Shown piece after piece: positions 23,056 through 35,712 of a stretch of 64,000 nt of DNA. Position numbers and translations under genes: made by a program. This DNA comes from Chelydra serpentina (taxonomy: Eukaryota > Chordata > Testudines > Chelydridae). The DNA lies in NCBI GenBank assembly GCA_037349315.1, contig JBAIAC010000018.1, positions 3,286,001 through 3,350,000 of the forward strand, written 5' to 3'. The stretch's first letter is position 1, and every line of letters begins with the position of its first letter. The notes beneath the pieces were generated by a model. It was not told the origin of the DNA. It made no database searches and worked only from the letters and a program-made list of their open reading frames with translations.

Positions 23056-23270
23056 CAGGGCCAGTGCTTCCACTAGGCGACCCTAGGTGGTCGCCTGGGG
23101 CGGCAGGATTTGGGGGGCGGCATTTCAGCGGCGACTCATTTCCCGGCAGCAATTCAGTGGCAAGAAAAGCGGCCGCTGAGAATGCAGCTTCAGAAGAGCT
23201 GCTGCCGATTATGGCGGAGGAGCGCTGCCGCTTAGGGCGGCAAAAACCCTGGCGCCACTACTGGCCATCA
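23056..23270. mobile_element. Probable hAT MITE (GC-rich, about 215 bp)
   Basis: Starts cagggccagtgcttcc and contains aggcgaccctaggtggtcgcc and a ggggggcggc core, ending gcgccactactggcc. This matches a turtle hAT MITE family I recall with cagggccgg termini. The right end is degraded and no target duplication is clear. Confidence 0.6.
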
Positions 23271-26200
23271 GTTAATTCCATCTGCTATCATAGCCACAAA
23301 TATTTCATAGCTTAGATCACTTTCAGAACTCAGAAACAATTTGACTTCTGCCTTTGATGTGGCTTTCTTGGATGTGGTATAGGCCTGAACTGAAGAGACT
23401 GATGCCAGAGTGGAGCCTTTTGTTTACGCTTTGGCATTAGGTAGAAAGAGGGAATAGTACAATAAAACCATCACATTACTTACAGTAAAACTTCCATTTT
23501 AGCACAAAGCCATACTCTGATATCCTTACTTACCTTGAGTAATACCTTACTTCTCACGAACCCTATGAAATTAATGGCACTCATCACAGAGTAAGATGCC
23601 AGTCAACATGAGTATAACCACAATCTGGCTCTCAAAGGGAAGTATTCAGAGTGTTAATCAGCCTCTCTCTCACACTCTATTAAACCCTGATCTGAGGTTT
23701 TTTAAAACACACATTTTCACAATATAATGTTACATTACATTTGCCTTTTTTTAACTGCTACCTTCATTACCTGATGAATGATGATCAGAATTTATAGATC
23801 ACTTGCTTATGATGTCACCGGCAGCACAGAAAGCAAACAGTCTGGCAGCTGCTCACCTCTGCTTGCTTGCAGGGTAAAGAGACCAAGTCCCACTGAAGTC
23901 AATCGCAAACCCTGTTAATACCCTATTACTATCAATGGGATTTTGTTCTTATTAGACATGAAAATACTCCCTCCTTTCAGTTGATTAAACCCCCATTTTC
24001 AAACTTTTCAAAATTTATTTGGCCTGTTCTGATTTTAACTTTTTGAGATTTAAAGGCCAAATCCAGGTCCCAATAAGAGGATTTTGTCATTACCCTCACT
24101 GGGGTCAGGATTTTCACTAAGCACCTCATTGAAATCCCAGTAAAGTTAGGGGAAAGATTGCTCTGCATAAAGCTTTCCAAAAGACAATAAAACTGCTCTG
24201 CTCTGTAAAGGAAGTCTGGCATCTAGTGGACATTCAGCTGTTGTCTCACTATACCTCTGTTTAGTAGGAAAAATGTGGCCTGTTTATATATGACAGAAAA
24301 TCTGTAGTAGTATTTCAAATTTGATTTTCAGATTTAAATTGAATGTGCCAGATTTGAATACAATTGCTTAATAGTGAGATTTTAGCTCCAGCTGGTGGTA
24401 AAAATTAATGTTAAATTTTAAATGAAACAGGTGTCCATTGCAATCAGTAGGAAATTCAGTTCTATATTTAATTACTTCAGAAACTCCTGAGGATAAGTAC
24501 AAGAGTCTTGATAAATCACTTATGCGTTGGAAATACTTTAGTGGTTTTTTTTAAATGTATTTAAGTTTTCTCAGTATTTCAAAGAAATCCTTATTGTTTT
24601 CTGCAACACCAGTTTTATCAGTGAATATAAACATTTGGTAAAACAATAATAGAAACTAAACCATTTGAGGATTCTTGTATAACTGATTAGAAAGAGAAGA
24701 ATATAGATTTATTTACATTATTTTAACAAATATTATAGGAAGGAATCAGATCCTTGTAATTTTATATAGAACATGTTTTTACTGATATCTAAAAGATAGT
24801 GTTACATTTGCCACCATCAAGATCACTATATTGAGATTAGAGTTGGATCACAGAATTTTTCTTTTGAATTACATTCTGAATGTAATGCATAAAAAAAGCA
24901 ATCTTTTCTTTACATAATTTCATATTTAACTAATCTACATTGCTTTTTTGTTAGGTTTCTTTTTCTTTTCTTTTCTTTGCTCTGAGGTTATTGGAGGAGG
25001 GAAGGAAATAGATGCTACACTCCTTAAGTAGTTTACATAGATTTGTTGTGACCAGTTAGAGCAATACTCTTTTACACGTAGGTTGAAAACAATAAACTAC
25101 TAATGGAGTAAGATACTACTGAGTATGAGTAAGGGAGGAAGAATTTGCCCCTTAGAATATCTAAACTACTTCGATATATTTATGAATGAACTTTAACTTT
25201 TTATTTAAAATAATTCCTTTAAAATGTTAGATTAAGTTAGAATTAATTCATTTTCTGCAGCTAATTCAGTCTGCATGCTGTTACAATGGATGCATCCACA
25301 GTCTCTGAAAGACCTTGTAAACTAAGAGAGAAGGTAACTTTTTAACAAAACCAGTTTAGGGTTGTAAGTGTGAATGTTTTGAAATTTAAATAATTTTCTC
25401 CCCCTAGTGGACATTAAAACATATTTTTTTAAAACCAGTCATAGTTCTTGATCGTATTCCTCTTATTCAGGCAATTGACTCATTGACTTCTGTGGGTGTA
25501 GAAGTGCCCATAATTTGGCACGGAAGTCTGTCTTTATTACAAATTGTTCTAGAAGACTTTCTCAGGTTAGAACTGAGGAAATTAATATAGCAGTGCTGGA
25601 ATGTTTCTAATGCAGCTAAGGTAGTTGCATTTAGCTTGATTTTGCATATGTATCAGTGCATCTCAAATTATAAATTCCTTATCTTTCAATTTTACAAATA
25701 TTCACAAAAAGCACAATGACATACGATTATCAGTTTAATTATTCATGCCTCTAAAAAAGAAGAAAATAAACCCTTGCTTCATTTCTTATAAACTAAAACT
25801 GAAATGTGAAACATTTTAGACTTGACATAATGATTGTCTAGAAACTATGCTGTTGGCATAGCAGTGAAGTAGAAAAATAATCTGCAACAGTATTAGGAGG
25901 GAATATTTTGAAGATGTACCTTTTCGCAATATAAGCAACGCAATATATTTACTTGTAATTTTCCAGAAAATGAAATCTGCAGTCTAAGAATAAATGGCAT
26001 AATACTGGTTATGATAAATATTTATTTTCATCCCAAAGGGATTTCTACCCCACTTTAATGGAAAAACACAACACCACATTAAATATGAAGCTGTTAATGG
26101 CATCTCCTTTATTAAATAAACAAAAACCCAAACAAAACCCTGTTAATGTAACATTACAAGCTTCACAGTTAAAATGACGGACAGAAATTATAAAAACTAC

Positions 26201-26734
26201 AGAGGCCAATTCTCAATTATATTAAGGTCTCCTTATGCCTTTTTAATCGAATAGGGTACAAATAAACCTGTGAGAATACCTCCTTTGCAGGGGGCCTCAC
26301 CAGCTAGTCAACCCTGCTCCCAGCCTTCATTGTAGGTAACATGTTGGGGATGTGGTTGGAATGCAGTACTTTTCTGCTTTCCATGGCCTATTGGGGTCCA
26401 TAAGAGGCAGAAAAATGTAAGTTAGAGCGCCCTTTCACTCCTTACTGACTCCAGGAGCTGGGCAGACTTCCAGCGAGGCTCAGAATACAAAAGGGCTTAT
26501 ATCACCTTTGCCCTCTTACTCCCCAGATCTTGTCTCGTATGCAGGAATCGAGGAACTGAGAATTGGAAGTCAAGTTCTTACAGCAACATTAATTTGACTA
26601 TGGCTCATTTTGCACATATATTTTATATTCCTCGTTTTCCTTATGAAATGTGTTGTTTAATATATTAAGCTGAGAGGGCGTGCAATTTGTTCAATAAATA
26701 TTTCTGTTCTGTATTTGGGAAAAACACATGATGT
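23271..26734. other. AT-rich intergenic DNA, nothing recognised
   Basis: No exon or repeat identified. A stretch around 25190-25320 rich in TTTAAA/TAATT motifs reads like ordinary AT-rich sequence but could include conserved non-coding DNA; this cannot be judged without alignment. Confidence 0.4.
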
Positions 26735-28346
26735 AGTCATATATTAGGTTAACACTTTTTCCATTCCTCTAGTATCTTTGGAGGATGTTAAACAGAAGCT
26801 ACTAAAATTATACATTTTTAAATCAGCAGGTTCGGGTAATTTGCATGCAAGAGTTTTAAAAGAGCTGGCTGAGGAGCTCGCTGGACCACTAATGTTGATT
26901 TTTCAATAAATCTTGGAGTACTAGGTAAGTTCCAGAAGACAGGGAGAAAGCTGATGTACCAGCATTTAAAAAACATAAATGGGTTGACTTTGGTAATTAT
27001 AGGCATGTCAATCTGACATAGATTCCAGGACAGATAATGGAGCAGCTGATATAAGATTCAATTAATAAAAAAAGAATGTCAATCAAGACATGCTTATGGA
27101 AAATAAATCCTGTCAAACTAATTTGATATTTTTTTATGAGAATACAAGTCTGATTGAGAAAGGTAACCACGTTGATGACCTACATTTAGACTTCTGTAAG
27201 GCATTTGACTTGGTTCCACATGACATTTTTATTAAAAAAAACTAGAGAATGATATCAAATTAACATGGCACATATTAAATAGATTAAAAGCTGGCTAACT
27301 GATAGATCTCAAAATTGTAACTTGTAATTGTAAATGAGGAATCATTATCAAGGAGGTATGTTTCTAGTGAGGCACTGAAGGGATTGGTTCTTGGCCTTAC
27401 ACTATTTAACAGTTTTATCAATGTCCTAGAAGAAAACATGAAATTATTACTGATAAAGTTTGTAGATGAAACAAAAATTGGGGAAGTGGTAAATAATGAA
27501 GAGGACAGGTCACTGATTCAAAGTGATGTGGCTTGCTTGGTAAATTGTATGCAAGCAAACAATATACGATTTTAATATGGCTAAATGTAAATGTATAATC
27601 TAGGAACAAGAAGGTAGGCTATACTTACAGGATGTGGGACTCTATCCTGGGAGGCAGTGAATCCGAAATGATTTCAGTCATAGTGGATAATCAGCTGAAC
27701 ATGAGTTCCCAGTGCAGTGCTTGGCCAAAAGGGCTAATGTGATCCTTAGAATCATAAACAGGGAAATCTCAAGTAGGAAAAGAGAATTTATTTTACCTTT
27801 GTATTTGGCATTGGTGCAACCACTGCTGGAATACTGTGTTCAGTTCTAATGTCCTTAATTCAAGAAGGATGTTGATTAAATTTGAGAGGGTTCAGAGGAG
27901 AGCTAGGAGAATGATTAAAGGATTGGAAAACCTGCCTTTTGTGAAAGACTCAAGGAGCTCAATCTATTTTATCAAAGAGATGGTTAAGGGGTGACTTAAT
28001 TAGTCTATGAATATCTACATGGGAAACAAACATTTAATAATCTCTTCAGTCTAGCAGAAAAAAGTATAACATGATCCAATGATTGGAAGTTGAAGCTAGA
28101 CAAAATCAGAATAAAAATAAGGTGTAAATTTTTAACAGTGAGGATAATTAACCATTGGAACAAATTACCAAGGATCCTGGTGGATTCTCCATCTCTGGCA
28201 ATATTTCAGTCAGGATTAGATGTTTTTCTAAAAAATCTGCTCTAGGAATTATTTTGGAAAAGTTCTATGGCCTGTGTTTTTTCAGGAAATCAGACTAGAT
28301 GATCACAACGGTTCCTTCTGGTCTTAGAATTTATGGATCTATGAAA
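26735..28346 (+). mobile_element. CR1/L3-clade LINE fragment (3' part, decayed)
   Basis: Plus-strand translations with frameshifts show RT-region pieces: FKSAGSGNLHARVLKELAEEL, then LDFCKAFDLVPHDIF (finger/palm block), then GLTLFNSFINVLEENMKLLLIKFVDETKIG, matching the LFNxFIND...YADDTK region. The 3' end reads actagatgatcacaacggttcc and terminates in agaatttatggatctatga, the CR1-type tail. LINEs copy themselves by target-primed reverse transcription. The frames carry many stops, so this is an old 5'-truncated copy. Confidence 0.78.
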
Positions 28347-28769
28347 AGTTAATGTTGATGCATGTAATTACTTTAACTTGCATTTCCTGATCCTTTTGAA
28401 TTTTAACTATGCAGCCTTAAAGTTGTCCTTAATATAAGTTATGTTAGTCCCCTTACATGGTATAACCTAAGGGACAGTCTAAAGTAAAGGAAATCTCCAA
28501 GAGGTTCACCTTGAAGTAATCCTGCTGAACTGTTCTGCTGGAATGGTGGGGTTGTGAAAATATGTATACTGTTTCTTTAAACTGTAGCAGAAGACCCGGT
28601 ATGAGAAAGGAGGGGAAGAAACTCTATAACAAAGCAGAGAGAGACAAATAAGCTTTAGGATAATACTGTTTTACTTACACTAAAAGTCCCTGGTTCAGTA
28701 TTAGAAGTAAGTGACTCTTTCTGTGGTACTTTACCATTGTCACATGACAGATTTTGCATCTCTATAACA
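28347..28769. other. Intergenic DNA, nothing recognised
   Basis: No gene or familiar repeat seen. Confidence 0.4.
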
Positions 28770-28887
28770 GGTGACCAGATAGCAAGTGTGAAAAATCAGG
28801 GCGGGGGCTGGGGATAATAGGCGCCTAGATAAGACAAAGCCCTGAATATAGGGACTGTCCCTATAAAATCGGGACATCTCGTCACCC
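28770..28887. mobile_element. Short TIR MITE (gggtgaccagat family)
   Basis: Left end ggtgaccagatagc and right end gacatctcgtcacc form decayed terminal inverted repeats around tcagggcgggggctgggg and ccctataaaatcgggac. I recall this as a common turtle MITE. A related fragment is at 38875-39024. Confidence 0.7.
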
Positions 28888-30015
28888 TTAACAGATCACA
28901 GGGCTGGCTCACAACTCCAGAAAAAATATTTGGTTGGATGTCACCTGCCTCTGTTAGTACCGTGTCCCCAAAATTTCAGTCTCCTTCCTCTCTGGAAGTA
29001 GAAATTCACTGAAAATGCATAAAACTGTTCCCAAGATACTACTTTGAAGTGGATTTCTACCATAGACTGGAGCTGCGGAAATGGCATTAGTAATTGTACC
29101 ATATTTCTATACACTACCGTAATGCAACCTGATCTCCCTGGAGCTGGAACTAGCATGTTCACTCCATGTGGGTGACCAGGCCTGAAGTGCTCCATGGTGA
29201 AGCAGTAAAACACTGCTGTGGTGATCTCCCTTCCACACAGAAGGATTGAAAGCCATGTTTTCAGGACCTCCTTTATGCTAATTTCCTGTTGTTTTTTCTT
29301 TCCTCCTTTTTAAAAGCAATAATGACAACAACAGTTGTCTGAGTTGAATTATAAAAGTGTTTAAATCATCCCAGTTAAGGTTCACAAGGGGAACAAGGCA
29401 TCATTATACTAGAGGGAAAAAAATTCTTACCAGAAATCTACTGTGCAGGTTCAGGAGATGTTTTTTCCAATTGCTTGTAACTTATTAATATTTCTATTAA
29501 TTTGGCAAATTCACTACTTTTCATTAAAGATTGTTTCAGACTTCAGCTGTTTTTATTGTAGATCTTTAACAGTCTTTTTCTCCCCACGCCCACCAGCCTC
29601 AAATATAGCTGAGCAAAATATCCTCTACTTTAAAATTAATCAATTAATCAAGCAGATTTAGGTGGATAACATATAGAAAGTTTTAGGCCCCCCTTCCAAA
29701 ATGCTTTTATAAGTGTCTGAAAATAGTTAAACTGTAAGCTGTTGCACAATATTAATAGTATTCTCTACCACGGAAAGTTATAATAATGCCATCACAATTA
29801 ATTGTAAAGCCGTTAATATCAAACAATTAGCTAGGTAAATGCCAGTTTACTAATGGGAGCTCTCTTAAATCTCAAAGTATTTAGGATAATTTTTCCCAAA
29901 GTAAATGCCAGATTATGGATTTTGACAGCTAGTTGTCAGCATTTTATGCAGGAGACTGTCTGTATTTTTGTTTTTGATCATTTTTCCCTGGAGAGAGACC
30001 TAATCAAGCTGTCTG
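28888..30015. other. Intergenic DNA, nothing recognised
   Basis: AT-rich; only short open frames without domain motifs. Confidence 0.4.
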
Positions 30016-30130
30016 AGTACAGGACTAGAAATCAGGAACTGCTCATTTCAAGTCCCAGAACTACCACTACCTCTCTTATATACCTTTAGGCAAGTCACTT
30101 AACCTCTTTCCTTCAGCAAAAATAATAATG
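30016..30130 (+). mobile_element. MIR-like CORE-SINE fragment
   Basis: Contains the ordered MIR blocks gactagaaatcagga, tcaagtcccagaactacca and taggcaagtcacttaacctc followed by aataataat. The tRNA-derived head is missing. Confidence 0.8.
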
Positions 30131-33100
30131 CTGTGCACACTCATCAGGACAAGGGAGCATCTTTCAATCTTCTTGTGCCTAGCAGAAGGAGGACACAAAT
30201 ATGCCTGGTGCCTCTAGAATCTACCACCGTTCAAATAACAACTAATAATAAACTTGAAAAAAGTAAATACAGCATTTAGAAAGTCATCAGTAATTGTATG
30301 GATATATATCTCAGTGTAGAATCTGGCCTCATGTCTCCATACTACAGAATGGAAATAGAAGTATGCTAAGGAGCAGAGCAGTATGTGGTCTAGTTTAAAA
30401 TTATTTGCTGTATAGGCCCTGATCCTGCAAAAACATAGGCATTTCCTTGACTTGAAGTCTGTCAATTTGATTATGGTTCCTATTGAAGTCAGTAGGAGTT
30501 TTTCCATTGACTTCAGTGAGAATTGAATTGGGCTGAAAGTGTGGTTCCAATGACTTAAGTGGACTACCCAGAGATCTAAAACTAAGCCTGTTCTTAAATT
30601 TTTTACGGACTGAGGCCCACCCCCATAAGTATTGTAGCCTACAGCACTGTTCTATAACATATGTCTAACAAACATCTTTAAAAAAAAATCCAGGTAAACT
30701 TGTAGAACTCTAATAGAGAGAACCATTTTTAAGCGTTGTTGGAGCTGCCGCAGTTTTGATCCAAGTGTGGACAAGGCCTTAATTAACCTGATTTCATCTG
30801 GCACATTATTTACTATAAATTCAGGGCTATTAATTTACAACCATGAGGTAAAGACAAAGGAAGGTCTGTAACATAAAATGAAAGAGTGCATATTCCTGAC
30901 CCCAGTTTCTGTGTAACTCAGAACATTACATCACACTTCTGTCTTCCTACTTGAACATTAATAATATGTTGTAGAAGATCATCTGTGATTGCTATTTGCT
31001 TAGGGCCACACTTCACCGTTTGGAGGCGTGAGCTGCTTCCATTGAAGTCAAAGCCAGTCTATCCCCACCAGCAAGGTGATATGTAAGAAATGGAAGGACA
31101 AAGAATTACTAATGCGAATATTTTAAAAAACATTTAAAAACGTGTGCAAATATATTAATAAAGTTTGGGCAAGTAGTTATACAACAATTTATGCTGAAAA
31201 TGCAAGGTAATATTTAAAGAAAAAATTGCTCCCCTGTTCATTTCTACTCTTGTCATGTTGGTGCACAATAGTTTGTTGAAAAATTTAAAGACAGAATAAA
31301 CTACTATATCTCGGAGGCTATATTCAATCCAACATAGCACTAAAGCACACCTTAAGCGCGTGATTAGCTCTCTTGAAGTGGGACTACTCACCTGCTTAAA
31401 ATTAAGCAAGTTCTTTAATTCTTTGCTGGATTGTAGCCCAAATCCCTTGGTGACCTCCCTTTCAGAAGCTCCTTGAAAAACTGACTCTGGCCAAGATTTT
31501 CAAAAGTGACTTGTGATTGAGTATTTCCCTTCTTGGGTTCTTAAGAGGGTCGGTGTGCAGCAATTTCTGAAAATCAGGCTCCTTTAAGGTGCTGGAGATC
31601 CAAAAACTGAGGCACCTCAAATTACTAGTCACTTGGGAAAATCTTGGCGCCTCATGTTAACTAGCTGTTTGTAAAGTACTGTTGTTCGATTTATTTTACT
31701 ATATTTTTTCAGTCATCAATTATGACCTCTAGATACTAGTAACTTGTACAAAGAAACAACACAAAAAGGGAGAAACTTTTTTTTCTCACCCAGTTTAAAC
31801 TACCTGCAGGGGAATTATATCAAACCGACAAACTATTAGCATATATCGGCTGGCTGCTCAGACGTGTTTAACTTTGGGCATTCATATTTATGTTTGTTTA
31901 TTACTGGATAATAAATGTGAGCCAAATCCCAGGCTGCAATGGAAGAGCATTCAGTATAGTTCAGGAGGAAGAGATGCAGAAAGGTGTCTCAACGACACCG
32001 TTGTGAGCGTCCAATCTTGAGGCTGTTGGAATGCCAATACTGTCCCTGGTTAAAAAAAAACAGCCCTGACACTCTGTTCTAACAGACAGCAATCAGCTGG
32101 GTGTGAGCCATGACCTCATCCCTATTTTTCCAGCTATATCCCCTTTCCAGCAGCTAGAGGTTGGCATAGGAACAGCCATGGCAGTTGTTTGCCACCGAAG
32201 GATCTCCTATACCAAAGGAAACTTCCAATGGCTGCGCCAAGTTGCCGATGTAGTGGAGAATCAGACCCATTGCTTGAAATACATTCTCCTAGAATAATCT
32301 TTAAAATGTAATGTACAATATGGTCTCTTTTTTGGCAATTTATTATTAGTCTGTTTTTTCTAGGTCATGAACATAATTAGTTAATGTCAGTGGTAGTATA
32401 TATGAGAATAAATGTTAGTGCATTTATGCTTCTTTTGGTTGTCAGACCAGTGCCCAAGCATAACATATTTGGGGCTCAATTAATTTTTGGTGAAACTACA
32501 CTTAATTCAATGGAGATACATCAGTGATTAATGTGGCTTATTAAATTCCATGTAAACAGTAGCTACTGTTTGCTCTTTTAAAAAATAATTTGTGCATACT
32601 AATTTTAAGTATTTAGAATCCAAAATACATTTCTCATCAAATCATGGAAATGTTAAGGGAGAGCAAATTTTGAGTTTAACCAACCATGCTTGAAAATGAC
32701 GGTTGAAAACTGCTTCAGATCTGTCTAACGATATAGTCTGAAGCCCTGATTCTCCAATGAGCTCCATGTTGGTGAACCGCTGTGCTCACTCACAGCTTAT
32801 TGCAGAATCAGCGACTAAAATATGAAACGTGATGGAAATATTGTTTAATTGTTCCAGTCAGGTTGATATTTTAGCCTCAAATGGATGTGTTTACTGTTGA
32901 ATACATATTGTTGGGGAAAAATAGATATTAAAGACTTCTGGCACATACTATTTTAAGACATATTTCATAAAGATAAACTTTCCATCAATCAACCTGTTAG
33001 GCTAGTTCAGACTAGTAAACACTCATTTTTATAGAACATGAGGGAAAAAGTCAGATGTATTTTTACTGGGTGTGGTTCAGTAGGTAAGTAAAAAGAAAGA

Positions 33101-33288
33101 GGAATTGCTTTTTGTTGGTAGTGCATACAATAAAAGCACTAGCCCAATACTTACTGAAAGCAGCAAGTTTATTTTTTCACTAGACTGAATCGATCATTTA
33201 AACAATGACACTGATATTGTTGCTACATAAGTATAATTACTTGAAGGCACAAACAAATACCTTTGGGAATTATATAAATATTAAATAT
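30131..33288. other. Intergenic DNA with palindromic MITE-like pieces
   Basis: Around 30414-30530 there is a symmetric segment (ggccctgatcctgc ... attgaagtcagtagg ... ccattgacttcagtgag ... gaattgggc) of a family common in reptile and bird DNA, with related words near 31010-31080 and 32740. Otherwise nothing recognised. Confidence 0.45.
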
Positions 33289-34035
33289 TGTGACAGATAT
33301 TATAACCCCATGCAGTATTTTGGGGGGACCACTGTACTATTATGAATGGTTTATGTATTCTAGAGTAGAACACAATGTGAGAGGGTTACTACAGTTCCTA
33401 CAGAAACTAAAACCAGTAGTATTGAAAACAATTTCAGAGAAGCACCACTCTCTGGGGTGGTTTGCATATACAGATTCAAGCTGGATTTTCCAAAGACTAA
33501 GGGACAAAGTAAGCACTTGGAATCTATAAAGGCTAGGTTGAAATGGGATTGGACCTTCATTTTGAGTGAGCAAACAGATGGGACATTCTGTCGCAGGGGA
33601 GGGCCCAATCCTGCTGAAGAATTTGAATGACTTTGGACTACTAGGGCCACTAAGACTGATGGGCAATTTCTGGTACATTGATTAGTAAGCATGTAGTAAC
33701 TTTTGTTATGTTTTTATATTTTCTCTAATGCTTTTGCTTTTAAAATAAATGTACTCCGATGAGAGAGAGCTGTGTGGTAACTTGTAACTGCTGGCAATAC
33801 ATTGTCGCCCTCAGAGAAAGAAATGTATAGGGGCTGGTCTTTAAGCAGATTGGCTTGCTGGAGATGTCAACGTGTAGCAGGTGGCTGTGCAGCCTTAAAA
33901 TCCCTCTTCAGAAGGAAGAGAGATGTGGGTCTCCATCTAAGAATGATGACTGCTGGGAGCCCGAAACCTTAAGTGGGTGCCTTACAGGGACCGAGGAGGG
34001 GGAGACCACGTGCAGTTACCTTGAAACTATGATGT
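33289..34035 (+). mobile_element. Candidate solo LTR (endogenous retroelement)
   Basis: Begins tgtgacagatattataaccc, has an AATAAA signal at about 33744 and a downstream U5-like region. It resembles a turtle LTR I recall. No internal retroviral coding sequence is visible, and neither end has a confirmed target duplication. Confidence 0.4.
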
Positions 34036-35320
34036 GTGTGCCTTATTAGTGAATATCAGATGCAATTTTTTTTTTTAATGGAGGACACATTCTGTTTTCT
34101 CCAGTCACTGCAGGCTACTGTGGCAGCGTGTAGGGCTGTTCATGTGCCACAACTGGCCAAAGAAGAATTTCCCTGATGCAAACACAGCATTGCTGCATTC
34201 TTTGCAAGCCCTACTGCAGAAGGCACACTGGACAAGAGGAGGCAGGCCTCTAATGCATGATGCTATAACTATTCTGGCGTGCACTACAGCCTTTTGGCTG
34301 CCTAAGACAGGCTGCCATACATTATTTGGGGTGCTCTTTTGGCCCCCTAAGTACCCCAGAATCTAGAGGGAGAAAAAGTGGCACATAAGCTATATTTGTC
34401 GCTTCTAGAGATGCAGGACAGAATCGGAAACGTGAATTTCATCGGGGGAGGGGGGATCTGTGGTCTATGCAGAAGCCACTTGGTACCTAGCAGTGTTCAC
34501 CCAAATAAAGGTTGTGTAACAAAAATAACTTTGTAATTATTATAACTTTGTTTGCTCTGTTCTAACCCTTAAACGTAGCTAATAGATCTGCTTATCACCA
34601 GCAGCAGGTCCCATTTTATGAGGCACAGTCGATGTATCATGTAACAGAGGCAATGCACTGTGCTGTCTCATATAGAACTTACTTTTTGGTTTTATTTCCT
34701 GTCATCTAAAATAAGTAATTCAGAATGAAAAAGCATTGATATTCCATGTGTATGGAGAAGCATAACTGATGGAATCTTCCAACAGTTTTCTAAAAACTTC
34801 AGCTGTTGTCTTCTATAGAAATAACTGTAAATGCAGTCTTGCAAAAATCAAAATTACACTGTAAAATTTAAAATATAGTTTACTTTAGGAGAACGTCTGG
34901 TGTTTGTAATAGTATTATTTTTTATATCTTCTTGTCCAGCTGCTAGACACTGATAGAATCACACATGTAGGCCCCTGGGACTACTCATATGCTTAAAGTT
35001 AAGAATGTGCACCAGTGTTTGAAGAATCAAGGCCACATGTCGTAAAGAGCAGTGATACATATAGGGCTTTATTCTGCTCTCATTCAAATAAACGGAGAAA
35101 CTCCCACTTGCTTTAGTGCTGCAGAATCAAGTCCATATACGTTACACATGTGGGTCCTGATTCTGAAAGCTGCTGAGCTTCCATTCTGAGAATGGAGAGT
35201 ACTTAGAACCTTGAAAGATTAGATTCTAAAGGTCCAATCCTACTTCCTTTGACATTAATGGCACGTGCAGGAATGTAGACCCATGAGTGATGACCTGTCA
35301 CAATGTATATTTTCATAGAA
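34036..35320. other. Intergenic DNA, nothing recognised
   Basis: Only short frames. Words such as ttattctgctctcattcaaat near 35060 suggest a further copy of the palindromic gatcctgc/ttgacttcaatgg family, too decayed to bound. Confidence 0.4.
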
Positions 35321-35399
35321 CCAAAGCAAAGAAATTAAGTGATATGCCAAAGGTCCCAGCCCGTGGCAGCAAGCCTCCAAGCCCAGATCGACACATTTG

Positions 35400-35610
35400 G
35401 GGTAGCCAGGTTTGTACTACTGAGCTAAAAGTAGCTGTGCAGACATTGTGGCTTGGGTTCTGAAACCTGGGAATGGGGCTGAGCTTCAGAGTCTGAGCTC
35501 CAGCCCAAGCCACAACTTCTAAGTGCTGTCTACACAGCTATTTTGAGTGTAGTAGTGTGAGCCGTGAAAGCTCGAGTCTGTTGACCTGGGTTGGGAAGCT
35601 TGATTCCACA
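35400..35610. repeat. MITE-like fragment (gcttgggttctgaaacctggg family)
   Basis: Shares with 40094-40350 the ordered motifs tgtgcagacattgtgg / agtgtagatgttcctg, gggctccagc and cccaagcc. The two halves are partly inverted about a centre near 35480. The family name is unknown to me. Confidence 0.5.
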
Positions 35611-35634
35611 GACTATACCCAGCGCGCAAGTCAG

Positions 35635-35712
35635 TATCCAAGTAAGAATTAGAGGTCATGAGTTCCTGGCTCCTGGTTCTGTGGTCAAACACTAGATCAC
35701 ATTGTTTCAAAA
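35635..35712 (-). mobile_element. MIR-like CORE-SINE fragment
   Basis: On the minus strand this reads tgatctagtgtttgaccaca followed by gaaccaggagccaggaactcatgacc, the A-box-proximal MIR segment. Confidence 0.6.
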
